DNA of 64,000 bases from Acidianus infernus (GTDB lineage Archaea > Thermoproteota > Thermoprotei_A > Sulfolobales > Sulfolobaceae): NCBI RefSeq assembly GCF_009729545.1, contig NZ_WFIY01000004.1:1648001-1712000 (forward strand), in the 5' to 3' direction. Numbering within the stretch: position 1 is the first letter of the stretch; each line of letters starts with the position of its first letter. The translations under genes and the position numbers were made by a program. The notes under the pieces were generated by a model that searched no databases, had not been told where the DNA came from, and saw nothing but the letters and a program-made list of their open reading frames with translations. Below, piece after piece: positions 23,639 to 29,969 of the stretch.

Positions 23639-23693
23639 TCAGGGCGAGAGCTCCTCCTCACTACTCAGACGGTTTGCTTATTTCCTCATTTCT
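23635..23693 (-). ncRNA. C/D box sRNA (predicted 2'-O-methylation guide)
   Basis: Read on the minus strand: box C ATGAGGA (23689-23683), a 14-base guide, box D' CTGA, a 3-base spacer, box C' GTGAGGA, a 12-base guide GGAGCTCTCGCC, and box D CTGA (23642-23639). This order and spacing are those of archaeal C/D sRNAs that bind L7Ae, Nop5 and fibrillarin. By the fifth-base rule it would direct methylation of the A in GGCGAGAGCTCC and of the U at position 5 of ACGGTTTGCTT. Box C contains the stop codon of the ATP-grasp gene. The targets were not checked. Confidence 0.72.
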
Positions 23694-24567
23694 TAATTTT
23701 CTGTATTAAGTACTCAACAATATATTTTGCTGGGTTTATGTGAGTTGCTGAGCTAAATCCTTTCCACAACGGAGCTGCATTAACTTCAAGAATCTTTAAT
23801 CCTCCTTCCAAATCTTCTACAATATCAATTCCGGCATAATCTAAACCTAGAACTTTTGTAGCCTTTAGGCTGAGTTCTTCTATTTCGCTGGAAGGTTTAA
23901 ATACTTGGACTAAAGCGCCTTGAGCGACATTAGTTTTCCAACTACCTTGAGAAATCCTATATATACTTCCTAGAAGTCTATCTCCAACTACAAAAGCTCT
24001 TATATCTCTATCAGGCTTTTTAACGTATTTTTGAACGTAAACTGGCTGATTAACTGAAAGAATTGCCTTAGCTATCCTAAAGGCTATATCTGGATCACTG
24101 GCTCTAACAGAACCTAATCCAAGACTTCCTATTACTGGTTTAATAACAACTTCCCCCCATTTTTCCACTAGTCTCATTACTTCAAAAGGATCTTCTACCA
24201 TTGCAGTAGGTGGTACCGGAATTCCGGCTCTTTTTAATTTCATTAAACTCTCAAACTTATCTCTAGCTAAAAGTACTGACTGAGGATTATTAATGAAAAC
24301 TACTCCGCTTTTTTCCATCTCGATTAGAATATCTATTCTCTTTGCCAACTGTTCTGTCGTAAGTAGAAATCCTAAGTTCCTTATTATTCCGCCATCAAGG
24401 GAAATTGTTTTCCCTGCATACGTGAATTCTATTTCCTCGTCTATTATTCCATTAAGTTTTGACGGTCTAATATAATAAGCAGTATGACCTCTATCTCTTA
24501 TTTCAACTAAAAGCTCTTTAGAAGGCTCAGTTACCTTCTGCGATTCGTGAATTACACCGATCTTTAT
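23686..24567 (-). CDS. RimK/LysX-like ATP-grasp ligase, apparent ATA start
   Basis: 293 residues if started at 24567. The ATP-grasp core holds VVIKPVIGSLGLGSV, DIRAFVVGDRL and LDYAGIDIVED ... LEVNAAPLWKGF. Enzymes of this group add amino acids to carboxylates (RimK, LysX, MptN); the substrate is unknown. The homologous pre-ATP-grasp domain (KIGVIHESQK ... LDGGIIRNLGF) lies upstream of the first standard start, a TTG at 24348, and is open back to a TGA at 24574. The only sensible start is ATA at 24565-24567, 6 bases after GGTGA. A TTG start would give a 220-residue truncated protein. It follows hexaprenyl diphosphate synthase after 26 bases. Confidence 0.82.
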   Translation of the reverse strand: MKIGVIHESQKVTEPSKELLVEIRDRGHTAYYIRPSKLNGIIDEEIEFTYAGKTISLDGGIIRNLGFLLTTEQLAKRIDILIEMEKSGVVFINNPQSVLLARDKFESLMKLKRAGIPVPPTAMVEDPFEVMRLVEKWGEVVIKPVIGSLGLGSVRASDPDIAFRIAKAILSVNQPVYVQKYVKKPDRDIRAFVVGDRLLGSIYRISQGSWKTNVAQGALVQVFKPSSEIEELSLKATKVLGLDYAGIDIVEDLEGGLKILEVNAAPLWKGFSSATHINPAKYIVEYLIQKIKK

Positions 24568-24593
24568 AAGCTTTCACCAAGTGAAAACCCAAT

Positions 24594-25442
24594 TTAAAAC
24601 AATTTATTTTTTATTCCTGATTCCGCCAATAAACCCATTGTTAGAAAATCTGGCAGTGCCATTATTAACTCGTTATATTCGTTAAAGAATGGTATTGAGG
24701 ATACGATTCTTAAATACTCACTTTTTAATTCTGCATATTTATTTGAAACGAAAGGATCAACCTTACCGTTGGTTAATTCAAAGAGTTGCTTAGCGCTACC
24801 AACTAGTTTTTCGGGCTCCAATTTTACACAATCAACGTAATCGTCTATAAGTTGATAAATAATACCCAGAACTCTTCCTGCCTCTAAAAGTTTATCCACC
24901 AATTCCTTTTTCCCAGAAGAGAAGGAAGCCAACATAGCTGGAAGTTTAAATAGACTAGCAGTTTTTAATTCTATTGTCTTAAAATATTCTCTTTTATCCC
25001 CATACATGTCTTTCAATGCTCCTATTGCAGTATCCTTCCAAAGTTCTATGCTTATGTTCAATGCTTCCTTTCCATATGAAGAAATAATTTTCAAAGCAGT
25101 AGGAATAAGAAAATTAGATACGAATATTACTCTCCTATTTGTATAAACTGCCCATGCAGATGCCATTCCTCGCCTAGTCAAATCATAATCAACAATGTCA
25201 TCCAAAGCTAAAGACGCCGAGTGAAGTATTTCCGTAGCTAAAGCACCTTGATATGCGTTTTTCTCTTCCCCACCTAAAGCGTCGTTAAAGAGGAACACAA
25301 GAGTTCCTCTAAACCTTTTTCCATCTTTCATGATGTATTTGCTCATTTCCATAATTTCCCAATCCTTAACGTCATCAACAAACTTTGTAACTAAGGAATC
25401 AATGATAATTTTGCTCCTCTCCCAGAACTCTATTAAATCCAC
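24594..25442 (-). CDS. Hexaprenyl diphosphate synthase (polyprenyl synthase)
   Basis: 282 residues. Both Asp-rich motifs are present: LDDIVDYD (about 79-86) and LIDDYVD (about 195-201), with KDGKRFRG near the N-terminus. Overall sequence and length closely resemble the Sulfolobus solfataricus hexaprenyl diphosphate synthase rather than the longer geranylgeranyl synthase. The C30 product would form the side chain of caldariellaquinone-type quinones used by the respiratory chain, including the sdhABCD product here. It stands 5 bases downstream of an SIS-like unknown gene in the same direction. Confidence 0.85.
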   Translation of the reverse strand: MDLIEFWERSKIIIDSLVTKFVDDVKDWEIMEMSKYIMKDGKRFRGTLVFLFNDALGGEEKNAYQGALATEILHSASLALDDIVDYDLTRRGMASAWAVYTNRRVIFVSNFLIPTALKIISSYGKEALNISIELWKDTAIGALKDMYGDKREYFKTIELKTASLFKLPAMLASFSSGKKELVDKLLEAGRVLGIIYQLIDDYVDCVKLEPEKLVGSAKQLFELTNGKVDPFVSNKYAELKSEYLRIVSSIPFFNEYNELIMALPDFLTMGLLAESGIKNKLF

Positions 25443-25447
25443 AGTTC

Positions 25448-26215
25448 TCAGCCTTCCATCATATAATATGTCATTAAACTTAAATAAATAGGTGCTAAAA
25501 GGGGTTCAACATCAAGTAATATTTCCTTAACTTTCTTTCCTTTCTTCCTTAACTCAAAGGAAATTCTTCTCATAGGAATAGAATCAACACCAGTATAAAT
25601 AATATTAGCATCATTCAAGAAATTCATACTATAATAATCTTTAACATCTTTATTTAGATTTTTCTCTACAAAATATCGCGAAGGTAAAAGAATAGGAGAC
25701 AGAATAATTTGAGGTAATGAAAGGTCGATCTCCTTACTTTTTTCAGCTAAAAAATCATCAATGTCAGAAAAGTCCAATTCTTTAAGAATCCTATTTGATC
25801 TCACTCCTTTAATCGACGATACTTCACTATAAAGTATAGAAAGAGATAAATTAACCTCACACATTTCTCCCTTAAAGCTCATTACCTCAATTCTTCCCTT
25901 AGGTTTAATCTCATTACATGAAAACAAATAACCTTCAAGGTTTAACGCCCATGCATTATCAAGTATTTCTCTACTTTCGTTCTGGTCGTTAATAAAGAAA
26001 ATCACTTTTCCCGGTTCCGCGTAAGCGTCTTCTACTAGTGCAAGTTCATGAATAGGCACAGTTTTTACTATTTTTCCTTCAAGGTTTATTATACTCCTTT
26101 CTAATGTATATGCGGGAAGTTCCATTCCCTTACCATAAGCTATTACTGAAAAATCCTTAGGAATACTTATACTATTTACACTAATGCGGTTTTTAATGAG
26201 TTGCAACACGAACAC
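25448..26215 (-). CDS. Unknown protein, possibly SIS-domain-like
   Basis: 255 residues. The segment VIAYGKGMELPAYTLE ... PIHELALVEDAYAEPGKVIFFIND is reminiscent of the second sugar-isomerase (SIS) domain of GlmS-like proteins, where a glycine-rich loop binds a sugar phosphate and an ELxHGP-like motif follows. The similarity is weak and the rest is unrecognised. It overlaps MTA phosphorylase by 40 bases and precedes hexaprenyl diphosphate synthase, so it belongs to that operon. Confidence 0.55.
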   Translation of the reverse strand: MFVLQLIKNRISVNSISIPKDFSVIAYGKGMELPAYTLERSIINLEGKIVKTVPIHELALVEDAYAEPGKVIFFINDQNESREILDNAWALNLEGYLFSCNEIKPKGRIEVMSFKGEMCEVNLSLSILYSEVSSIKGVRSNRILKELDFSDIDDFLAEKSKEIDLSLPQIILSPILLPSRYFVEKNLNKDVKDYYSMNFLNDANIIYTGVDSIPMRRISFELRKKGKKVKEILLDVEPLLAPIYLSLMTYYMMEG

Positions 26216-26985
26216 TCTCTCTCATCTGGCTTATCTGGGATTCTCTTAATTACTTCGTATAAAAGCTTCCTAGATTTCTCAGTATTTTCATTCAATACCC
26301 TAGTTACTTCCTCTGCAGTTACGGGAACCTCGGCGAAAACATCGTAGTCAGTTATAGTTGCAATAGTTGCATAACACATTTGCATTTCACAAGCTAAGTT
26401 TACTTCAGGAACTAAAGTCATCCCTATTATATCAGCCTTAAAAACTTCCTTCCATACCCTACTTTCTGCCCTTGTAGAAAACCTAGGTCCTTCGATGCAT
26501 ATGTAAGTCCCACTCTCGTGTGTCGTAATTCCTAGGTCCTTAGCCGCAGAAATGATAATCTTCCTTAAATGGTTACAGAAAGGATCAGCCATTGATACGT
26601 GTGCAACTACTGGGCCGTCAAAGAAAGTGTATTCTCTCTTCTTAGTCATATCTATAAATTGGTCTGGTACAACAAAATCTCCCGGTTTATAATCCATTCT
26701 TAAGCTTCCTACTGCAGAAACTGAAATTACCCATTTAACCCCTAACTCGTGTAAAGCCCATATATTTGCCCTATAATTAATTTTATGAGGAGGGATCCTA
26801 TGTCTCCTCCCGTGCCTAGGTAAGAATGCGACTTTTTTACCCTCTACAGTACCAATAGTTATTAAATCGCTAGTTTCTCCATAAGGAGTATAAACTTTTA
26901 TTTCTTTAGATTCAGAAAAAATTTTTGGATCGTATAAACCAGATCCACCTATTATCGCGATCGGTACTTTTTCGTATTCAAGCAT
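26176..26985 (-). CDS. mtnP: S-methyl-5'-thioadenosine phosphorylase
   Basis: 269 residues. The phosphate loop IGGSGLYDP, PRHGRRHRIPPHKINYRANI and the purine/ribose site NLACEMQMCYATIATITDYD define MTA phosphorylase. It splits methylthioadenosine (from polyamine synthesis) into adenine and methylthioribose-1-phosphate. The Cys-rich tail (ECSCCNS) resembles the CXC disulfide motif reported in the hyperthermostable Sulfolobus MTAP II. A TATA box at 27010-27017 sits about 26 bases upstream, so the transcript is probably leaderless. Confidence 0.95.
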   Translation of the reverse strand: MLEYEKVPIAIIGGSGLYDPKIFSESKEIKVYTPYGETSDLITIGTVEGKKVAFLPRHGRRHRIPPHKINYRANIWALHELGVKWVISVSAVGSLRMDYKPGDFVVPDQFIDMTKKREYTFFDGPVVAHVSMADPFCNHLRKIIISAAKDLGITTHESGTYICIEGPRFSTRAESRVWKEVFKADIIGMTLVPEVNLACEMQMCYATIATITDYDVFAEVPVTAEEVTRVLNENTEKSRKLLYEVIKRIPDKPDERECSCCNSLKTALV

Positions 26986-27009
26986 AAAGAATTTTCACAT
27001 AACTACCTT

Positions 27010-27017
27010 ATAAATCA
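27010..27017 (-). promoter_or_regulatory. TATA box of mtnP
   Basis: Reverse strand ATTTATAA, centred about 28 bases before the mtnP ATG at 26985. The divergent phosphoribosyltransferase promoter (TTAAGTATTAAG, about 27034-27045) is separate but close, so the two salvage genes may be coregulated. Confidence 0.5.
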
Positions 27018-27067
27018 AAACCAAAAATTTGATTAAGTATTAAGCAAAGAAGGTATGGGAATGAATA

Positions 27068-27688
27068 TTGCCAAAAATTCCCGTGAAAGTAGTTAAATGG
27101 GAAGAAATAGTTGACCTATCTTTTAGACTTGCAGATATTTTAAAAAAGGAAAATTTTAATCCTGACGTAATAATTGCAATAGCAAGGGGAGGATTAGTCC
27201 CCGCAAGGCTAGTTGCAGACGCAATGGGAGTTTACGACGTTCTCTCTCTTAAAGTGGAGCATTGGATAGTGACTGCCTCTCATACTCCTGAGGCAAAAAT
27301 AAAATACCCGTATAAAGTAGACTTGCAAGGCAGGAAAGTCTTAATCATTGATGACATAACAGACACTGGAGATAGTCTTATTTTAGCTGAAAAGCATGTT
27401 AAAGAAAACTTTAACGCAGGAGAAATAAAGACTGCTACACTTCAATACATTAAAGGCTCGAAATACGTACCAAACTTTTACGCTGATATAATAACGGATT
27501 GGACGTGGTTCATGTATCCTTGGAACTATTGGGAGGATGAAATTAACCTATTAAAGAAAGTAATGGATGAAATGGGAACAACTGATATTGCAAAACTAAA
27601 GGAAGGTTTCAAGGAGAGTTATAATATAGATCCTCCAATACCGCTAGAAAAAATTATGGAAGAAATGAAAAGAAGAAAAATAATTTAA
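27068..27688 (+). CDS. apt: Adenine phosphoribosyltransferase (Sulfolobus type)
   Basis: 206 residues of the type I phosphoribosyltransferase fold. The PRPP loop is VLIIDDITDTGDSL; IAIARGGLVPARLVAD forms the N-terminal PPi loop. It resembles 6-oxopurine enzymes, but the Sulfolobus homologue beside MTA phosphorylase has been characterised as an adenine phosphoribosyltransferase evolved from that group. It would capture the adenine released by the divergent mtnP product. Start is a TTG at 27068, because the ATG at 27061 runs into a stop in another frame. A hypoxanthine/guanine specificity is the alternative. Confidence 0.78.
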   Translation: MPKIPVKVVKWEEIVDLSFRLADILKKENFNPDVIIAIARGGLVPARLVADAMGVYDVLSLKVEHWIVTASHTPEAKIKYPYKVDLQGRKVLIIDDITDTGDSLILAEKHVKENFNAGEIKTATLQYIKGSKYVPNFYADIITDWTWFMYPWNYWEDEINLLKKVMDEMGTTDIAKLKEGFKESYNIDPPIPLEKIMEEMKRRKII

Positions 27689-27738
27689 TGATGAAAGTAC
27701 GTGGCTTGTATTTCTTTATAAAATAAGGTCGTGGAAAA

Positions 27739-28803
27739 TCACTCAATCCTAAATCTAAGCTTACCTATACTTCCTCCAAAAGTCTTCTTAATCCATTCTG
27801 CCTCTGGTACTTCGTCATTTATTACGTAAACCTTTGTGCCGAATTTTTCAGCCTCTTTAGTCAGAGAATCCTCCTCGTTATCCTCGTGAACTATAAGTGC
27901 TTCTAACGCTCCCATATCCATAGCCTTCTTTATTTCCTCCTTACCGTAAACAACTAGACCGTCGTCTTTTGCCAAATGATATTTAATTTCATCCAGTAAA
28001 TTCTCAACTTCAACGTACTTCTGGTTTCTCAGTAAATCCTTAGCTTTCATAACCATTTCCCTTAATCCTGCCTCTCCTTGATCTCCAACATCAATAAGCG
28101 GTTCAAGTACTAGCTTCTTCAGCCTATATTCCATGTAATCCCCTTCGTAAAAGTCGTTTTTAGCGTAACCTGGACCTCCTAATAGTATGCCTTTCAATTT
28201 CTTCTCCTCTAAGTAGGGTAAGAAGTAACTGTTAACCTTCTCTCCTACTTCCTTGAGAAAGTCGTGGTAAAGCTCTTCTATTATTCTATCAATTCTCCTC
28301 TGAGACTGTCCTCCCATCATATGCTTTCCCGGCACATAACCTTCAATTTCCTCTAGTTCTTCTATCCTTGTTCCTCTTAGTATTCCTATAGTTGCAGTAT
28401 CTCTCTCAACTATAATCAATCCGTAAACTTCGTTCTCCTCCACCATGTCTTCAAGAAATTCTAAGTGGAAGAACTTATCAGTCCTATAGAAATAGACCGT
28501 GATCTTTTCTGGTGGAGAGAACATGTAGCATTTAAACTCCTCAGTTTCGAAATTTTCTCCGCAGAACAGAACAAGTCCATTATCTGGGACTTTAGGAATT
28601 GAAGTTAGCCTATCTATCGCTGCACTTATTGCAGATTCTACAGCATCTCTAGTCCTCTTTAACTTAATGTTTTGTGATATTGATGCCTCTTGTCGCAGAT
28701 TATTCAACACATCAGCTATAGGTCTACCTGGAGGAATATATAATGAAAGTAAGACTGTAGCTGGCGCAGACCATTTCTTTAATTCTTTTAATAAAACTTT
28801 CAA
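27739..28803 (-). CDS. prf1: Peptide chain release factor aRF1
   Basis: 354 residues from the TTG at 28803. The GGQ motif of the peptidyl-hydrolysis domain (HMMGGQSQRR, about residue 182) and the NIKS region (here SQNIKLKRT, about residue 45) identify archaeal/eukaryotic class I release factor 1, which reads all three stop codons. Ser of NIKS is Leu. Helix alpha-1 would be cut short by the TTG start: the upstream frame continues as DKYVLSKQE, which fits family N-termini, back to a TGA. The preceding ATG (28840) reaches this frame only by a +1 shift. tRNA-Leu(GAG) is divergent upstream. Confidence 0.93.
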   Translation of the reverse strand: MKVLLKELKKWSAPATVLLSLYIPPGRPIADVLNNLRQEASISQNIKLKRTRDAVESAISAAIDRLTSIPKVPDNGLVLFCGENFETEEFKCYMFSPPEKITVYFYRTDKFFHLEFLEDMVEENEVYGLIIVERDTATIGILRGTRIEELEEIEGYVPGKHMMGGQSQRRIDRIIEELYHDFLKEVGEKVNSYFLPYLEEKKLKGILLGGPGYAKNDFYEGDYMEYRLKKLVLEPLIDVGDQGEAGLREMVMKAKDLLRNQKYVEVENLLDEIKYHLAKDDGLVVYGKEEIKKAMDMGALEALIVHEDNEEDSLTKEAEKFGTKVYVINDEVPEAEWIKKTFGGSIGKLRFRIE

Positions 28804-28840
28804 TTCCTGCTTACTTAGAACGTACTTGTCAAAGACTCAT
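28804..28840 (-). other. Possible +1 frameshift start region of aRF1
   Basis: Minus-strand reading: AGGG, then ATG AGT CTT TGA C. The zero frame stops at TGA after three codons. Slipping from CTT onto TTT would let GAC be read next and continue DKYVLSKQE into aRF1. CTTTGAC is identical to the slippery heptamer of bacterial prfB. A one-base sequence error in the T run, or a decayed start with TTG initiation, would give the same picture. Confidence 0.4.
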
Positions 28841-28870
28841 CCCTGATCGAATATCTAATTGTGTTCTTTC

Positions 28871-28878
28871 CTTAAAAA
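28871..28878 (-). promoter_or_regulatory. TATA box of aRF1
   Basis: Reverse strand TTTTTAAG, centred about 34 bases before the ATG at 28840. The predicted transcription start is about 28848, giving a leader of a few bases before that ATG but about 45 bases before the TTG at 28803. Confidence 0.45.
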
Positions 28879-28935
28879 GTTATATAGCATGGCCAATCGA
28901 AAACGTTTTTAGTTTTTTACAAGATATTTTAGATT

Positions 28936-29020
28936 GCGGGGATGCCCGAGCTAGGACCAAGGGGGCGGACTGAGGCTCCGCTGGCGTAGGCCCTCGCGGG
29001 TTCAAATCCCGCTCCCCGCA
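28936..29020 (+). tRNA. tRNA-Leu (anticodon GAG)
   Basis: 85 bases. Acceptor stem GCGGGGA pairs with TCCCCGC, discriminator A; no encoded CCA. The anticodon stem GCGGA/TCCGC encloses CTGAGGC with anticodon GAG. A long variable arm (class II) precedes the T arm GCGGG-TTCAAAT-CCCGC. No intron. It reads CTC and CTT codons. A T-rich promoter element lies about 25 bases upstream. Confidence 0.96.
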
Positions 29021-29023
29021 CTG

Positions 29024-29043
29024 TGGGGGATACCCCAATTTTT
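29024..29043 (+). terminator. Hairpin plus T-tract after tRNA-Leu
   Basis: TGGGG, loop GATA, CCCCA, then ATTTTT: a five-pair stem with T tract starting 4 bases after the tRNA. It looks like a terminator or processing boundary; archaeal termination needs mainly the T tract. It could also be the 5' hairpin of the RNA that follows. Confidence 0.45.
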
Positions 29044-29047
29044 AAGT

Positions 29048-29256
29048 ATGTTTCGATTACAGCAAATGGAGGTTAAGGGATGAAAGGTGATGGAAAGCCC
29101 AAGACGTTAATGACGCTCCTCCCCAGCTCGAGTGAGAGGCAAACAGCATGAAAGTCCCCTTAAATGGTTCTCTGGGCCACCGAATCGATGAGTCCACTTG
29201 GAAGGGAACACTTCCAGGGCGGAGAGGAAGTAGGCTTGTACTTGAAGTGTTGTTAT
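29048..29256 (+). ncRNA. Unidentified structured RNA candidate, GC-rich
   Basis: Bases 29081-29240 have about 52% G+C by my count, against about 35% around them, and hold no good reading frame. In AT-rich hyperthermophiles this is a hallmark of structured RNA. Possible pairings: ACAGCA (about 29050) with TGTTGT (about 29249) closing the element; TTAAGGGA (29063-29070) with TCCCCTTAA (29154-29162); hairpin TGGAAG-GGAACA-CTTCCA inside GTCC/GGGC. It matches neither tRNA, 5S, SRP nor a clear RNase P consensus, and it lacks a CTGA box. The strand is assumed from the tRNA and the loops. Confidence 0.5.
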
Positions 29257-29366
29257 AACTTGTAGCGACTTTATATTATCATATTGAGTCCTAGTTAACT
29301 ACGAATTAAAGATATATTTTTCTCAATTGCTAAAGAGTTTTTATTTTAGAAAGTGGAAACACATTT

Positions 29367-29525
29367 ATGGCAATCTTAAAGGTATCAGAGGACGTGAAAG
29401 AAGAACTACTTAAGTTAGCTAACGAGTTACAAGACAAGAAAGGAGGAAAAAGAGATGTTACAATAAATTCCGTAATAGAGTTTCTAATTGAGTTTTACAG
29501 AGAGAAAAGCAAGGAAAATACTTAA
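29367..29525 (+). CDS. Small ribbon-helix-helix (CopG/VapB-like) protein
   Basis: 52 residues: an N-terminal strand (AILKVSED), a helix (VKEELLKLANELQ) and, after a basic loop, a second helix (VTINSVIEFLIEFYRE), the ribbon-helix-helix pattern of CopG-type repressors and VapB antitoxins. A TATA-like TTTTTATTTTAG lies 20-30 bases before the ATG, consistent with a leaderless gene. No toxin gene follows directly; the next gene encodes an unrecognised 132-residue protein that could be a partner. Confidence 0.7.
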   Translation: MAILKVSEDVKEELLKLANELQDKKGGKRDVTINSVIEFLIEFYREKSKENT

Positions 29526-29570
29526 TTGGCGGAAAGTGTTAAAAACCAAGAAAATAAGTTCTAATTTTAA

Positions 29571-29969
29571 ATGATGATAGAAGAGGAGATATATAATAAG
29601 TGTAAGAAAGACTGGAACTGTGCGTCCAGTATAATCTCTTCCCTACCTTTTGAAGAAGATACTAAGAAGAGGATTATGGAGAGTTATGTGGAAAAATTCG
29701 TAGGTAAGAGAATCTTCCTTGCACAAGTTGTAACAAGTATGATTTATCAGTGTGGAGAGTTAAACTCCAAGAAAGACGAGATAAATTGTTATTTATCAAC
29801 CTATTATTCTGGAAGAATTGAAATTCCTTTAAGAGAGAACTACTTAATCCTTCTTCATTCTATATTTAGAAATATAATAAAGGATAATCATGAGGAAGAC
29901 CTGCTTGACATGTGTAAGCAAGGCAATGAGCTTGCTTGCAATTTCGTAGAAGAAATTAGCTTAATTTAA
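29571..29969 (+). CDS. Unknown protein, helical
   Basis: 132 residues, predicted helical, with six Cys residues scattered (for example KKDWNCASS, MIYQCGE, INCYLS, DMCKQGNELACN). No family recognised. It lies 45 bases after the ribbon-helix-helix gene and could form a pair with it, perhaps a toxin-antitoxin unit, but no nuclease motif is seen. Its end overlaps the convergent esterase gene by 14 bases. Confidence 0.55.
   Translation: MMIEEEIYNKCKKDWNCASSIISSLPFEEDTKKRIMESYVEKFVGKRIFLAQVVTSMIYQCGELNSKKDEINCYLSTYYSGRIEIPLRENYLILLHSIFRNIIKDNHEEDLLDMCKQGNELACNFVEEISLI

Noticed and set aside
24348..24348. TTG at 24348 as start of the ATP-grasp gene
   Set aside because: It would remove a conserved 73-residue N-terminal domain that is encoded without interruption upstream.
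29180..29215. A CGATGAGTCC stretch resembling a hammerhead ribozyme core
   Set aside because: The CUGAUGA and GAAAC core elements are incomplete and the three stems cannot be drawn.
29048..29256. RNase P RNA
   Set aside because: Only short pieces (GAAAGTCC, GGCTT) resemble conserved regions; their order and spacing do not make a P4 helix, and the element is about 100 bases too short for Sulfolobales RNase P RNA.
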